From Holacanthus passer (lineage: Eukaryota; Chordata; Actinopteri; Pomacanthidae), in the NCBI GenBank assembly GCA_025331565.1, contig JAFREQ010000003.1:11649001-11713000 (forward strand): a DNA stretch of 64,000 nucleotides. The letters are read 5' to 3'. The translations under genes were made by a program, and so were the position numbers. This document shows positions 54,129-63,291 of the stretch, in pieces; the stretch's first letter is position 1, and each line of letters starts with the position of its first letter. The notes under the pieces were generated by a model. It saw only the letters and a program-made list of their open reading frames with translations, was not told the origin of the DNA and ran no database searches.

Positions 54129-55756
54129 ACCAGTGCGGGGGAGAGGAGCGTAGTCTGCGGCAGTACTGGTATACCTCGTGGCCGGATCAGAAGACTCCAG
54201 ACAAGGCTCCGCCTCTTCTGGAGCTGGTGCAGGAAGTGGAAAGGGCCCGAGAGCAAGCACCATCCTCCGCTGGCCCTACAATTGTTCACTGCAGGTACAA
54301 ATGTAGCTTGTTTGTCATACACATGAGGATGAATGAGGAGTTCAGGTTGAACACGTATAATAAACTCATGTTCAATATCCATAAGGGAAATTGTCCAGCT
54401 TCCTATTCGAGCTACTTTGTTTTTTTGCTGTAGAAACCACTTGACAGAGCGGAGCATTTGTCTGTTTCCAATCCTCTCCTGTCTGATTTCCCCAAGGAGG
54501 ATTTGACATTAATCTAATTAGTGGGATCAGTGCGAATCAATACACCGATCCGTTCATTTATCCTTCTCCACCCTCCTCCGTCCCTTCATCCCTCCAACTT
54601 TTTGCCCACAGTGCTGGAATTGGTCGAACTGGCTGCTTCATCGCCACCTCCATCCTGTGCAAGCAGCTGAGGACTGAGGGTGTGGTTGACATCCTGAGAA
54701 CCACCTGCCAGCTCCGTCTGGACAGGTGAGATATCCTTAGCCCTTATCCTGTCTATCTTTAGTTCTTGGCACCAAATCTTTGTTTGTTGTGGAAAAAGTT
54801 TCAGTTGATCTGGTTCCAAATCACAAGCTACAGTAAGTCGACAGCTTAGGTTTAAATAGTTTGCACCAAAATGAAACTTCAGTTAGTTATTGGACTACAA
54901 ACCGATGTGTCACCACCAAAATCAATCATGACCTCTTTGAGATATACTGAAATGATACTGATGAGTTCTTTTCACACTGAAAACCACAAATTGGTTTGGG
55001 GGGGTGCAGAATTAAGTAAACCAGAGCATTAATGAGACAGATATGGACACAAACTGTTTTTAACATTTTAATAGATCTTTCTCCATACTAGATATCCAAC
55101 ATGTACAATAGCTTTACCCTGACCCTGGCCCACCTAAATACAATGCAGCCGTTACACCTGTAACATGTTTCTGACAAGTCAAAATGTCAAGGTCCATTGT
55201 GTTGGATGGACTGTTTGAGAAAATGTGACAAACATTTTCTTTGCTGGAGTTGTTCAAATGTGACAAAGTTTGTGTTCAATAAAGTGAAAATATGAGGGCT
55301 AATTCCATCAGTGCAGTTTGGACAACAATTGAGTAACTTTTACATTTTTATAGAAACAAATAAATCTGCCTCTGTAATATATATATATATATATAAATTG
55401 CTGTACCAAAACAAAAGTAGCCAACGTGCTCAGTCTCAGGTTACAAAAATACAATTGGCACGTTTTTTAGTTTTGAATTCCAATATCAAGAAATTAATTT
55501 TTCGGTAAACTGTTCCCTAAGACAACTGCATAGCTCTGTGCTACAGCAACAAGTTGTCTTAAGTACTGCCATCTTAGTTTAGCATGCCATCCACATAGCC
55601 AACCAATCAATCTCGGTTTGTTTCCTATCTGAATGATTGCACTTTCTGTGTGTGTTTCTCAGGGGTGGGATGATCCAGACGTGCGAGCAGTACCAGTTTG
55701 TGCACCACGTCCTCAGCCTGTACGAGAAGCAGCTGTCTCACACTGCTGAGGAGTAG
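49526..55756 (+). CDS. ptpn5: ptpn5 / STEP, striatal-enriched protein tyrosine phosphatase; 12 coding exons, complete
   Basis: Membrane-anchored tyrosine phosphatase; in mammals it dephosphorylates ERK1/2, p38, Fyn and glutamate receptor subunits in neurons. The 12 exons (listed separately) join in frame to 573 codons plus TAG; human STEP61 is 565 residues. Order: variable N terminus (1-69), hydrophobic segment (about 70-100), second hydrophobic segment (about 147-168), kinase interaction motif RRQSVSRQPSFTLSEW (190-205) with PKA-type serine 193, kinase-specificity sequence QERRGSNVSLTLDMCTPGC (246-265), then PTP domain: NRYKTILPN, INANY, DFWRM, WPD (Asp 469), P-loop HCSAGIGRTG (Cys 504), Q-loop IQTCEQYQ. 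Start chosen as the first ATG (A at -3) after an in-frame TAA at 49493. No catalytic residue is missing. Divergent from ptprj. Confidence 0.93.
50389..50511 (+). CDS. ptpn5: ptpn5 exon 2: end of first membrane segment and loop
   Basis: 123 nt, phase 0 to 0. Continues the helix with GYWVFFVVEG, then YKALQVIDFYLGFVLPCHPI, a second hydrophobic stretch. Acceptor CTCCCAG, donor GTAAGT. Confidence 0.85.
50636..50731 (+). CDS. ptpn5: ptpn5 exon 3: second membrane segment
   Basis: 96 nt, phase 0 to 0. MREVVNTTQHNWIVHGTAGI then GVAICVIM; an N-glycosylation-type NTT sits in the loop, which would be lumenal if used. Acceptor after a CT-rich tract, donor GTAAAA. Confidence 0.85.
51014..51270 (+). CDS. 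ptpn5: ptpn5 exon 4: kinase interaction motif
   Basis: 257 nt, phase 0 to 2. Finishes the helix (VVHMVCKWKF) and carries the MAP-kinase docking motif RRQSVSRQPSFTLSEW; the RRQS serine is the PKA site that blocks substrate binding in mammals. Followed by an acidic stretch (EDLLDIEPVPQTPVFE). Donor GTGAGA. Confidence 0.92.
51423..51615 (+). CDS. ptpn5: ptpn5 exon 5: kinase-specificity sequence
   Basis: 193 nt, phase 2 to 0. RGSNVSLTLDMCTPGC is near-identical to mammalian STEP, then SPRDQSAQEYLRQGTHILTP. Holds Thr-Pro and Ser-Pro sites fitting MAP-kinase phosphorylation. Donor GTGAGC. Confidence 0.92.
52075..52159 (+). CDS. ptpn5: ptpn5 exon 6: start of PTP domain, pTyr loop
   Basis: 85 nt, phase 0 to 1. 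ETPMNFVDPKEYNYPGLVRK then NRYKTILP. Donor GTGAGT. Confidence 0.93.
52497..52576 (+). CDS. ptpn5: ptpn5 exon 7: PTP core
   Basis: 80 nt, phase 1 to 0. HSRVILKSLDEEDFLMTYIN then ANYLK. Donor GTGAGT. Confidence 0.93.
52747..52884 (+). CDS. ptpn5: ptpn5 exon 8: PTP core, DFWRM helix
   Basis: 138 nt, phase 0 to 0. ECAYIATQGPTVNTVGDFWR then MVWQERSPIIVMITNLEEKN. Donor GTCAGT. Confidence 0.93.
52985..53095 (+). CDS. ptpn5: ptpn5 exon 9: PTP core
   Basis: 111 nt, phase 0 to 0. KCAEYWPEDTVTHEGIEITV then DDYSLRVFTLK. Donor GTAGGA. Confidence 0.93.
53165..53370. repeat. Teleost interspersed repeat A, partial copy
   Basis: Shares ACAGGTATTTGTTCATAAAC, CATCCTCTGGGGACCATGAA, CATGGCAATCCATCCAATAA and GGACCAAAGTGGTGGACC with the copies at 14258 and 24030. 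Confidence 0.6.
53480..53785 (+). mobile_element. Retroelement reverse-transcriptase C-terminal relic
   Basis: Plus-strand frames, broken by shifts, read RSVYDILPTHLHM and, further on, GPSLQGKGTMAHILSGCKTALTNGRY (listed as 13 + 13 residues around TMAHILS). The HILSGC...GRY pattern resembles the zinc-binding tail after reverse transcriptases of some non-LTR elements. Too short and broken to be a gene; class tentative. Confidence 0.45.
53954..53967. promoter_or_regulatory. RFX X-box-like motif GTTGTCCTAGCAAC in ptpn5 intron 9
   Basis: Imperfect palindrome with half-sites GTTGTC and AGCAAC around CT; close to the RFX consensus. Confidence 0.38.
54098..54127. repeat. (TG)15 tract abutting the ptpn5 exon 10 acceptor
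   Basis: Alternating TG ends six bases before the acceptor AG (54132-54133), so it occupies the polypyrimidine-tract position. Confidence 0.9.
54134..54294 (+). CDS. ptpn5: ptpn5 exon 10: WPD loop and catalytic cysteine
   Basis: 161 nt, phase 0 to 2. SLRQYWYTSWPDQKTPDKAP with the general acid Asp 469; ends TIVHC with nucleophile Cys 504. The acceptor GCACCAG is preceded by about 15 TG units instead of a normal pyrimidine tract. Donor GTACAA. Confidence 0.93.
54612..54725 (+). CDS. ptpn5: ptpn5 exon 11: P-loop end
   Basis: 114 nt, phase 2 to 2. SAGIGRTGCFIATSILCKQL then VVDILRTTCQLRLD. Donor GTGAGA. Confidence 0.93.
55663..55756 (+). CDS. ptpn5: ptpn5 exon 12: Q-loop, C terminus and stop
   Basis: 94 nt including TAG. 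GGMIQTCEQYQFVHHVLSLY then EKQLSHTAEE. The C terminus is almost the same as in mammalian STEP, which makes the gene assignment secure. Confidence 0.95.
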
Positions 55757-56850
55757 AGTGAGTGCTACAGCCACACCCAGACCGAGACACACCACTGTAC
55801 ACCGTACCGCCTCCGGTGGTATGCACGACTATACCTAGCATCATCTCAAACACTCACCCTTTAACAAGTTCAAACCATGTTAATCTTGCTCAGACAGGAC
55901 TGAACGGTTGACATGAAATCTGTGCTTACTGTGTGTCTTTGAGCAGAACAAACATAGGAAGGAGGTGGGATTTGAGATAGCCCCCCCCAAAAAATCCAGA
56001 TCAGACGCTTTAGTGTCATTGATCCACCGAGTCCTGGAGAGTCGTGACAGTCAGGCCCAGAATAATCCAAGCCCACACTCCTGACATCGTATCATTTGCA
56101 CTGCTGAGGTTTTTATCACATTACTGTGCATGAGTCTCAGTCATCAAGGCCTCATTTAGTACTTGTATTTGGTACTCTGAAATAGCCCCTCACATACTGT
56201 TTGTACAGTTATCAAAAGGTTAAACCGGAGCGGAAGTATAATCAGATTGCAGCAGTATCAGTGTGCTGTGAGGGGGAAATTCAAGTTTAGTCTCCTAAAG
56301 TTGATGACACATTTAAGGGCCCTTAACAGTATAAATGCCAGCATAATTTAAATCTACAGAAGTGATCAAAAGCCAGCCTGATATTAAACACTATATAGAT
56401 GTAAAAGTTCATCCATGAAATATAAGTTAACTAACATCTTTTTCTCATTGACTCTCTCACTTTTAATGTAAAAAAAACTCATTACAGAAGGCCTGTTTCA
56501 ACTTTTGATGCATTTAGGAGCCACCTCATCTTCAGGTTGCATGGTGCTAAGTGTTCATTAAAGGCATGTGCAATGTTATGGAACATAGGAATGTATAACA
56601 ATTAGGTTATTGATTAACTAATTAGGATTTCTGTGCAATCTACAGTATTACAGTTTTACCATGCTGCCTGTGCAGTCCTCATGGCCCATGATGTTTACAG
56701 TAAACAACTCCTGCATTAAGGCCTCATAGACGTATTCTCAGAGGTGTCACAGAGCCAGCGACACTGAGGCGGCAGTGGCCAGAAATAGAATCAGCCCATT
56801 GGAAAAATCAATGCAAAGCCCAATCAAAGCTCTGGAGAATCTGACATATA

Positions 56851-56871
56851 CACACACACACACACACACAG
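56851..56871. repeat. (CA)n microsatellite in probable ptpn5 3' UTR
   Basis: About 10 CA units. Confidence 0.88.
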
Positions 56872-58124
56872 GAAGTGTGATTCAGAGGAAAGCAAAACGT
56901 TGTGTAATATTCTTGTAAATGTCCCATTACGAGCATGAAGCTTGTTGCGCTCAGAGTTGCGTGCTCTGTGACGCCTCTGCTTTCAGTAGCTTGAACACAT
57001 CCTTGAAGTAACAAGCCCATGATTGTTGTATAGACAGGCCAGGCCTAATCTGTATGAAGCACAATAGACCAACTAAGGTTGTCTCTGATGTTCAGCTGTA
57101 AAAGTTCTTTTTTTTCCTGTATTGTGTTTTGATTGTGTTGAGTTTAATGGATTGCATGTGCTGTATGGGACTCCATAGGTCCACAATCAAAGCGACGTGA
57201 TTGGTTGTTCTGCTTTTTGTTGTGTAAAAGGGTTTAAGCCTACTATATCGCTTGCTCTCGGCCAATGCTTTTGATACAGTTTGCTTTTGTGAAACCAACC
57301 AGAGATATTTTTAGAACATTTTGATACAATCCTTTCGAGTAGATGCCTTGTGTATATTTCCGTTTACACCATGATGGAATGTAGCTCATACTGTGGATCA
57401 AACCATCGGTTTATATTGCAAGATTTGACAGAACAAAATGTGACAACTACCTAAGTTACCTTACAGTACAGAAAAAAATATATAGATTATGTTCAGTCTT
57501 CAGTATTATTACTTTATGCCTTTAGGCTTTGCTTTAATATGCTTTGCTTTCTGTGTATGTTTTTATTGTTTCTTGGAGAATTTTACCTCAGACAGAGTTT
57601 CTACGCAGTCCCCACTCGACTCCATCTGTGACTCCAGGCCACCCTCAGTTGACAACACGAGAAATAATTGCTATGTGTAAGGCAGCTAAAACAGTGAAGA
57701 CAGTTTTCTATGTAACAAAAGTCATAAACAACTTCTATCTTGACTTAACGCATCAGATCGACAGTCACCAACATTATCAGAGGATGGAATTAGCTGTGGG
57801 CTCGGACCAATTTATAAAGCATCAAATCAAATAGCAAATTAAACTGCCAAAATTACCTTTCACAGGAAAATAGGACGCGGATTGATGAGAAAAGCTACAA
57901 TCTATTGTTGAACTCTTGACATAATCCTCTGATAATGCCCAGTGTACGTGACTGAAAAGCTTTTATTTTGAGTGCTTGTTTTTTTAAATGCTTACCTGGT
58001 CCTCCTCTGATGATCAAAATGGGGATAATGAATAGACAACCAGTCAGACATACAACCAACCAGCAATCAGTATTCCTCTCCTCTGCTACAGTACTGCTTT
58101 AAGTTGTGAGTTTTTTTTCATCCA

Positions 58125-58130
58125 AATAAA
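58125..58130 (+). terminator. ptpn5: Probable ptpn5 polyadenylation signal AATAAA
   Basis: Canonical hexamer preceded by a T-rich upstream element and followed by a GT-rich downstream element. Confidence 0.5.
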
Positions 58131-58145
58131 GGTAGATTTTCATGA

Positions 58146-59900
58146 ATCTGTGTTTGTGTCTCTCACTCTCTCCGTCTCTCAATCACACATGAACCTTTCT
58201 TAAAACCAAAGCATCAGTTAAACTATTATTGTGGGATGTGCAATTTCGTATTTCAAAATTCCAAAGCACGGTTTTCAGTGTTTAGCCCATGTAGTAATAT
58301 CCTTTATATAATTACGTGTTTGACAAAGTGTTGAACCTCTCTCCATCCTTGCTTGTGAATGGCTGAGTCTTTCCAGGATGAACCTTTATACCCAATCATG
58401 ATACTATCACCTGTTACCAATGAACCTGTTTACCTGTGGAATGATCCAAACAGGTGTTTTTGGATCAGTCCACAACTTTCACAGTCTTTTGTTGCTCCTG
58501 TCCCAACTTGTTTGAAACATGCTGCTGGCAACAAACTCAGAATACGCATATATTTACAAAATCAATGACATTGATGAGGTCAAACATAAATATATTGTCT
58601 TTGTACTGTTTTCAATTGAGTACATGTCAAAAAAGATTAGCAAATTATCACATTCTGTTTTATTTATGTTTTACACAGTGTCCCAACTTTTTAGAATCAG
58701 GGTTGTACCTTTACTGTGCCTGCAAAAAGTCTCTCTTGTGCCACAGAGTGCAGTTAAGTGTTTGTACCACAAGGTGTCAGTATATGCAGTGTAATTGCAC
58801 ACAGCTCCATCAGCCTGCATTCATCTGCTTATTCACTAACATGTTTAGATGGCAGAGAAACAGAACAAAGGCTTTCAATCAAACAAAAGAGAATTCATGA
58901 TACTGACTTCAAACACCGGGTTATTACAACTGTTTCATTCAGTGGTAAGTGAGAATGTGCTGCTTTGGATAAATCAATGTTTATTTCTGTAAACCAGATG
59001 AGGTCAGAATCTATTTTTGAAATATTCTTCATTTATCTATCTTAAAGCCCTTCAGGCAGAGTTGGGTGACATCATGTATTTCCCAGCATGGCTTCCCCCG
59101 ACTTCCACCTAATTAGAGGTCTAATCAGCCAGACTAATAGGAAACACAGGTGCAAGTGTGCAGGGCTTCTATCAAATATGTCGATCAGTGTCAGCATGTG
59201 TGTCTCATCTGGCAAATTCATAATATGAGACAAGAATATTGTTGTTATTGGGCTCATGTATTACTTAGCTTTTTCCTATATGTCACAAATAAACTGTGCT
59301 GCAGTACAAACATTATGCAACTGCAGCGTACAGTTTTACAAGGATTTTTTTGTACATTATTAAAACACTGTGTTCAAGAACATATTGCAAATTAAAATAA
59401 TGGTATCTAAAGGAGACTGTACTGTATGTCTCTCATGCATGTAGACCTGGGCTAACATGGATGGACAGCTCAGCACCTTACTATATTGGTGCGATTGACT
59501 TAAAACTTTCATGTGCATCAGATCATGTCATGTGCATCTGATGAAGAATACATAGTGTAAATATAGTAAAATAAAATCAGAACAGGCTAAATAACAATCA
59601 TAGAAAAAACTGTGCAAAATATATTCTTCGCTCAAATATTAGAAAAATTCATTTACCTTAAACTGCAGTTTAAGAAAAAGACATCATTTATTGCACACAC
59701 AATAAAATTTGCATCTGCATCTTTTTTTTTTAATGTATTATAATTGATCAGGGGTTTCATTGTAATATCTGTAAGAAAACCAGATTCAGGGTTAACATAC
59801 AGAAACATGTGCATATGGAAACAAATAACCCAAAGCAACTTTTTTAAAAGAAAGAATATAATCATTAGCACAATGTTGCAGCTGATTTGCCTGATAAACA
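58146..59900. other. Intergenic region 3' of ptpn5
   Basis: Holds the Tc1-like copy at 58280-58707; the rest shows no coding exon, RNA gene or named repeat. Confidence 0.5.
58280..58707. mobile_element. Tc1/mariner-like non-autonomous element, left end missing
   Basis: From TTAGCCCATG onward it aligns with the interior and right end of the element at 5163-5659 (shared CTGTTACCAATGAACCTGTT and GATCAGTCCACAACTTTCAC) and ends CCCAACTTTTTAGAATCAGG then GTTGTA. The left inverted repeat is absent, so it is a truncated copy. Its short open frames are not genes. Confidence 0.65.
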
Positions 59901-59984
59901 GTCTCTTTCTGTAGCTGCTGATGTTTTTTTCCCTGGTGATGTTTGCATCCCAGACTCTGCTGCATTGACTCTTAATGAGCGCGT

Positions 59985-60211
59985 CCCCTTTAAAAAAAAT
60001 CGGACTGTCCCTTTAATCCGCATCAGAGCGCTGATGTCACCCAGCCCCTGAGCCGCCTGCGCTGATTGGCTGAAGGTGACGTCAACCTCATATTTTTTTC
60101 TCTTTTTTTTCCTCCCCTCACTGAACCATGACCTCATCGCTTTAGTTCAACAAAGTGCTAAAGTGCACCTCCTGTAACTGCCCCCCCTCCCTCCTCCCTC
60201 CAACACATACA

Positions 60212-60256
<45 letters not shown>

Positions 60257-60670
60257 CCGAGCCGAGCCGAGCTAATCCAGTCTTCCAGGAGCCGGTCACG
60301 TATCCCGGCCAGATAAGCGACTGACGGATCGGGGTCTCGCGGCGCTTTCATGTCTCCTTTGTCCCCGGCGCTGTCACCCCGCGTCCTCCCCCGCCACTCG
60401 GCCAGGTGAGCCCCGGCCCACCTCATGAGGACCCGGCCGCTGCCCCCTCCTCCACCCCCCGCACCTGGACGACATGTTGAATAACACACAGGAGCGGCAG
60501 CGTGGAGCGCGAGGTGAGTGTGTGTGTGTGTGTGTATCGATCAGTAGAGACGAGATCTGCTGTTATCAAGTGAGTTTCTCCCCCCTCCCCTCTGTCACCG
60601 CAGCCCCCCCTCCCTCCCTCCCCTTCATGTGCGCGCCGCCTGTGTCTTATTATAGAAATTAAACGCGTCC
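59985..60670 (+). promoter_or_regulatory. CpG-rich island with CRE and CCAAT box: probable promoter of a gene extending out of the window
   Basis: CpG density rises sharply. TGACGTCA (full CRE palindrome) is at 60077-60084 and an inverted CCAAT box (ATTGG) at 60065-60069, with a T-rich, TATA-like stretch at 60088-60110. Downstream, GGCCAG|GTGAGC (exon end 60405) and GCGCGAG|GTGAGT (exon end 60513) are good plus-strand donors. A short frame from ATG 60474 reads MLNNTQERQRGAR into the second donor (phase 1). Direction inferred from these donors. No gene body was found to 64000. Confidence 0.5.
60201..60255. repeat. (CA)n microsatellite inside the CpG-rich island
   Basis: About 25 CA units with two TACA interruptions, between the CRE/CCAAT cluster and the GC-rich probable exon. 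Confidence 0.92.
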
Positions 60671-61504
60671 ACGCTGAAGTGATCGATTGTTTCATTTTGA
60701 ACATCTGATCGTGTTTGTCGCTTCCAGGTAGGTGCAATCCGCGTGTTTGCGCGTTTCGTGTTGCGGGATGAACACAGGATCAATACATCGGCTTCATTTT
60801 CTCATGCGGACACATCACAACAACACACTCATACAAACCACAGCAGCGTTAATGTGTAATTTCTCATGACTGCACGCTATTTGTGCAGCGTTTGCGCAGG
60901 CCGCCGTCCGCAATGTGCGCTATTATTATTCCTAATCTAGGTCGGTTTATTATAGTGCATCATTGTTATTAAGGCAGGCCACACTGTCCCGTCTGCGTCT
61001 TTGTGTCACTGCGTGTGAGGATGTGCAGTTTTTGAAGACATATTTTTTATTTGTGTTTCCATGTGTCCAGATTGTTATTGTTGTTATGCTGCATAGTATT
61101 GATCAAAGGGCACCACAAGGTTTTCTACCTGTTTATGTTTACAGTGTGATGATGCTTCTGCTCCAACCAACCAGGAATCGATTGTTCCGAATTTCATGTT
61201 CACTGTACATGACCATTCACTCATGTATTACCCAGGCTTGTCACTCTACTAACCCTGTTTTTGATGAAGGCATTTATTATTTACATCCAGCTGCTTGAAT
61301 TTGCTGCTGTCAACCACATGTAGTAGGTGTCCACAAATAAGTGTTTTTAGATGAATTTAAGATGAGTTGCTCTGTGATAAACACTGGATTTGGATTTTTT
61401 ATTATTACTGATTTGTCATTATCAGATTATTGTTCCTGTATAAGCAGTGATAGATCATGGTAGCTGATATCAGGGTGATAGTTAAGTTTTTAGGGAATCA
61501 AAAC

Positions 61505-61770
61505 GCTGAAACAACTAATCAATCAGTATATTGACAGAAAATTAATTTGCAACTATTTTGATAAATGATGGACAAGAATTGAATTGATTGATAATATATT
61601 AGTAAATTGATAAAGTTCCAGTTCTAGTTTCTGCTTTTCTTTGTCTTCTATGATAGTAAACTAAAAACATTTGTTTTTCAGTCAGCCAAAACGGGCTATT
61701 TTAACATGTGGGTTTGAGAAAATTGAGACAGACATTTTTCACTATTTTCTGACATTTTATAGAGCAAGTG
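61505..61770. repeat. Teleost hAT-like repeat B, fullest copy
   Basis: Runs from GCTGAAACAACTAATCAATC and GACAGAAAATTAATTTGCAA through CTTCTATGATAGTAAACTAA to TTTCACTATTTTCTGACATT and TTATAGAGCAAG. Same family, inverse orientation, as 12466-12690. Confidence 0.6.
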
Positions 61771-63277
61771 TTTGATCCATTAGTCAAGAACACAACTGTT
61801 CTCAATTGTTCAATATGTTCTGATGTGTCTTAGAAATCAGCAACAATGTGTCGATGACGTTGGCAGGTTGCGTTTTAAATTGTAAATGGCACATGCCCTC
61901 AAAAGAGCCGGTGTGTAAACACACACACATGCAAACCTTTTAGTTGATGAGAGACTCTGCAGCACAAAGCAAAGGACATGAGATGCTCTGATGATGTCAT
62001 TGTTTGTGTTTGAAACAAACAACTCAGGTCTCCCACAGTATGAAAGTACAAGCCAGCTTTATATCAGTCTACTCAAGGCTCTGGCCACAGGTGACGTTAT
62101 GCAGAGTTAATGAATAACCTGGATGGTATTACATCAGCGTTGGTTGCCCTCCAGTTGCTCTCTTTGTGTTTGCCTTCCCTTCCTGATGTCTGATATGGCA
62201 TTATTGAGCTGGCACATCATGCCTGGCTCATGGTTTTGTATGAGGGGCCTGTGAACATATCTGCATGAGATGATCAATTTTATGGAGATACAAATACTTC
62301 CCCAACTTTGTTTTATTGGCCTATTACAATTCCACCTGTTTTTTTATTATCAGGCTTTTGTTATCGGCTTTAAAGAGAGTTACAGTAAAGTCTGTCGATG
62401 ATTTGTGTGACTGTGCTCAACTTGACAAGCCAAGGGACAATGTACTCACCTTTGGGATTTCCTCTTTCCTCTCTGTTAAGAAGGCAGCATATTGCGATTA
62501 TATTTTTACATGCATGCCTCTAAATCTGTATGTGACAGATTATTTTGATCAGTTGAGCTGCTAAATTGTGTATGATTAATAATTTAATCAGTTAGTGTTA
62601 AACAAGTATGCAACCTGTTTAGTACAATTATGAAGGTCAGGTTAGATGTGAGAATGTCATTGTTATGCTTGGTTCATACTTCTTCTGTGGTTATCTCTAT
62701 ATAAATGCAAGTTTGTCATTCATGGTTTTCATGCTTTTGGTGATCCACATCTGAAAGTTCCAGTACTTTGGAGCCACTGTAGGTAGATTTAGATATTCAT
62801 GTTCAGCAACTAGATAAAAGTAATCCTTCAAAATGGACCAGTTGATCTGGTGAAACTGCATTGCTTCAACTATAAGGAAGTGAGAAACCTTGTCCGCCTA
62901 AATCTTTTGTAGATTTGAACTTGTTTGAATATGAACTACATTTTTGGAAAAGCTGTTTTTCAACCAGCTCAGGACACATGTAGAAAAAAATGATGATGCT
63001 GAATTTGTCCTCTCAGACAAGAGTATGATGGGCCAGACTGAATGTCCGATATATTTTTAATCAACAACTTGTAGACGACCTGACTGTAAATGTTTCGCTG
63101 TCATTTGTTAAAGGGAACATGATCACTTCAGTGGAGCCGTATAGCTGAAGTTGTGGGAATCTATTGCAGCACTGTCACTTTTAGCTCACTCCCCTCCAGT
63201 ATCCTGATCCTGCATCAGCACCAGTAGCATCCCATCTCCATCACCTCCTCGTGTCCCCTGGTTACTCCAACCGGGCT

Positions 63278-63291
63278 GTTTCTATGGCAAC
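63278..63291. promoter_or_regulatory. RFX X-box-like motif GTTTCTATGGCAAC
   Basis: Second half ATGGCAAC is perfect; first half GTTTCT has two mismatches from GTTGCC. Matches the commonly observed GTTTCYATGGYAAC form of X-box. Confidence 0.4.

Larger units (their letters stand above)
49796..55662 (+). other. ptpn5 introns, summary
   Basis: Introns over 300 bp: 49796-50388 and 51616-52074 (the latter with CA-rich stretches), plain otherwise; 53096-54133 with repeat A (53165-53370), a retroelement relic (53480-53785), an X-box-like motif (53954) and a TG tract; 54726-55662, AT-rich with a short (AT)n at 55377-55396. No further exons recognised. Confidence 0.6.
55757..58145 (+). other. ptpn5: ptpn5 3' UTR, probable
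   Basis: About 2.4 kb after the stop without other exon signals, ending at a canonical AATAAA (58125-58130) followed within 15-40 bp by a GT-rich stretch (CTGTGTTTGTGTCTC). It contains a (CA)n tract at 56851-56871. Earlier weaker polyadenylation signals could give shorter forms. Confidence 0.5.

Noticed and set aside
60142..60489. Minus-strand open frame of 115 residues across the CpG island
   Set aside because: It includes a long (CA)n tract (CVCVCV run) and has no domain; the splice signals here favour the plus strand.
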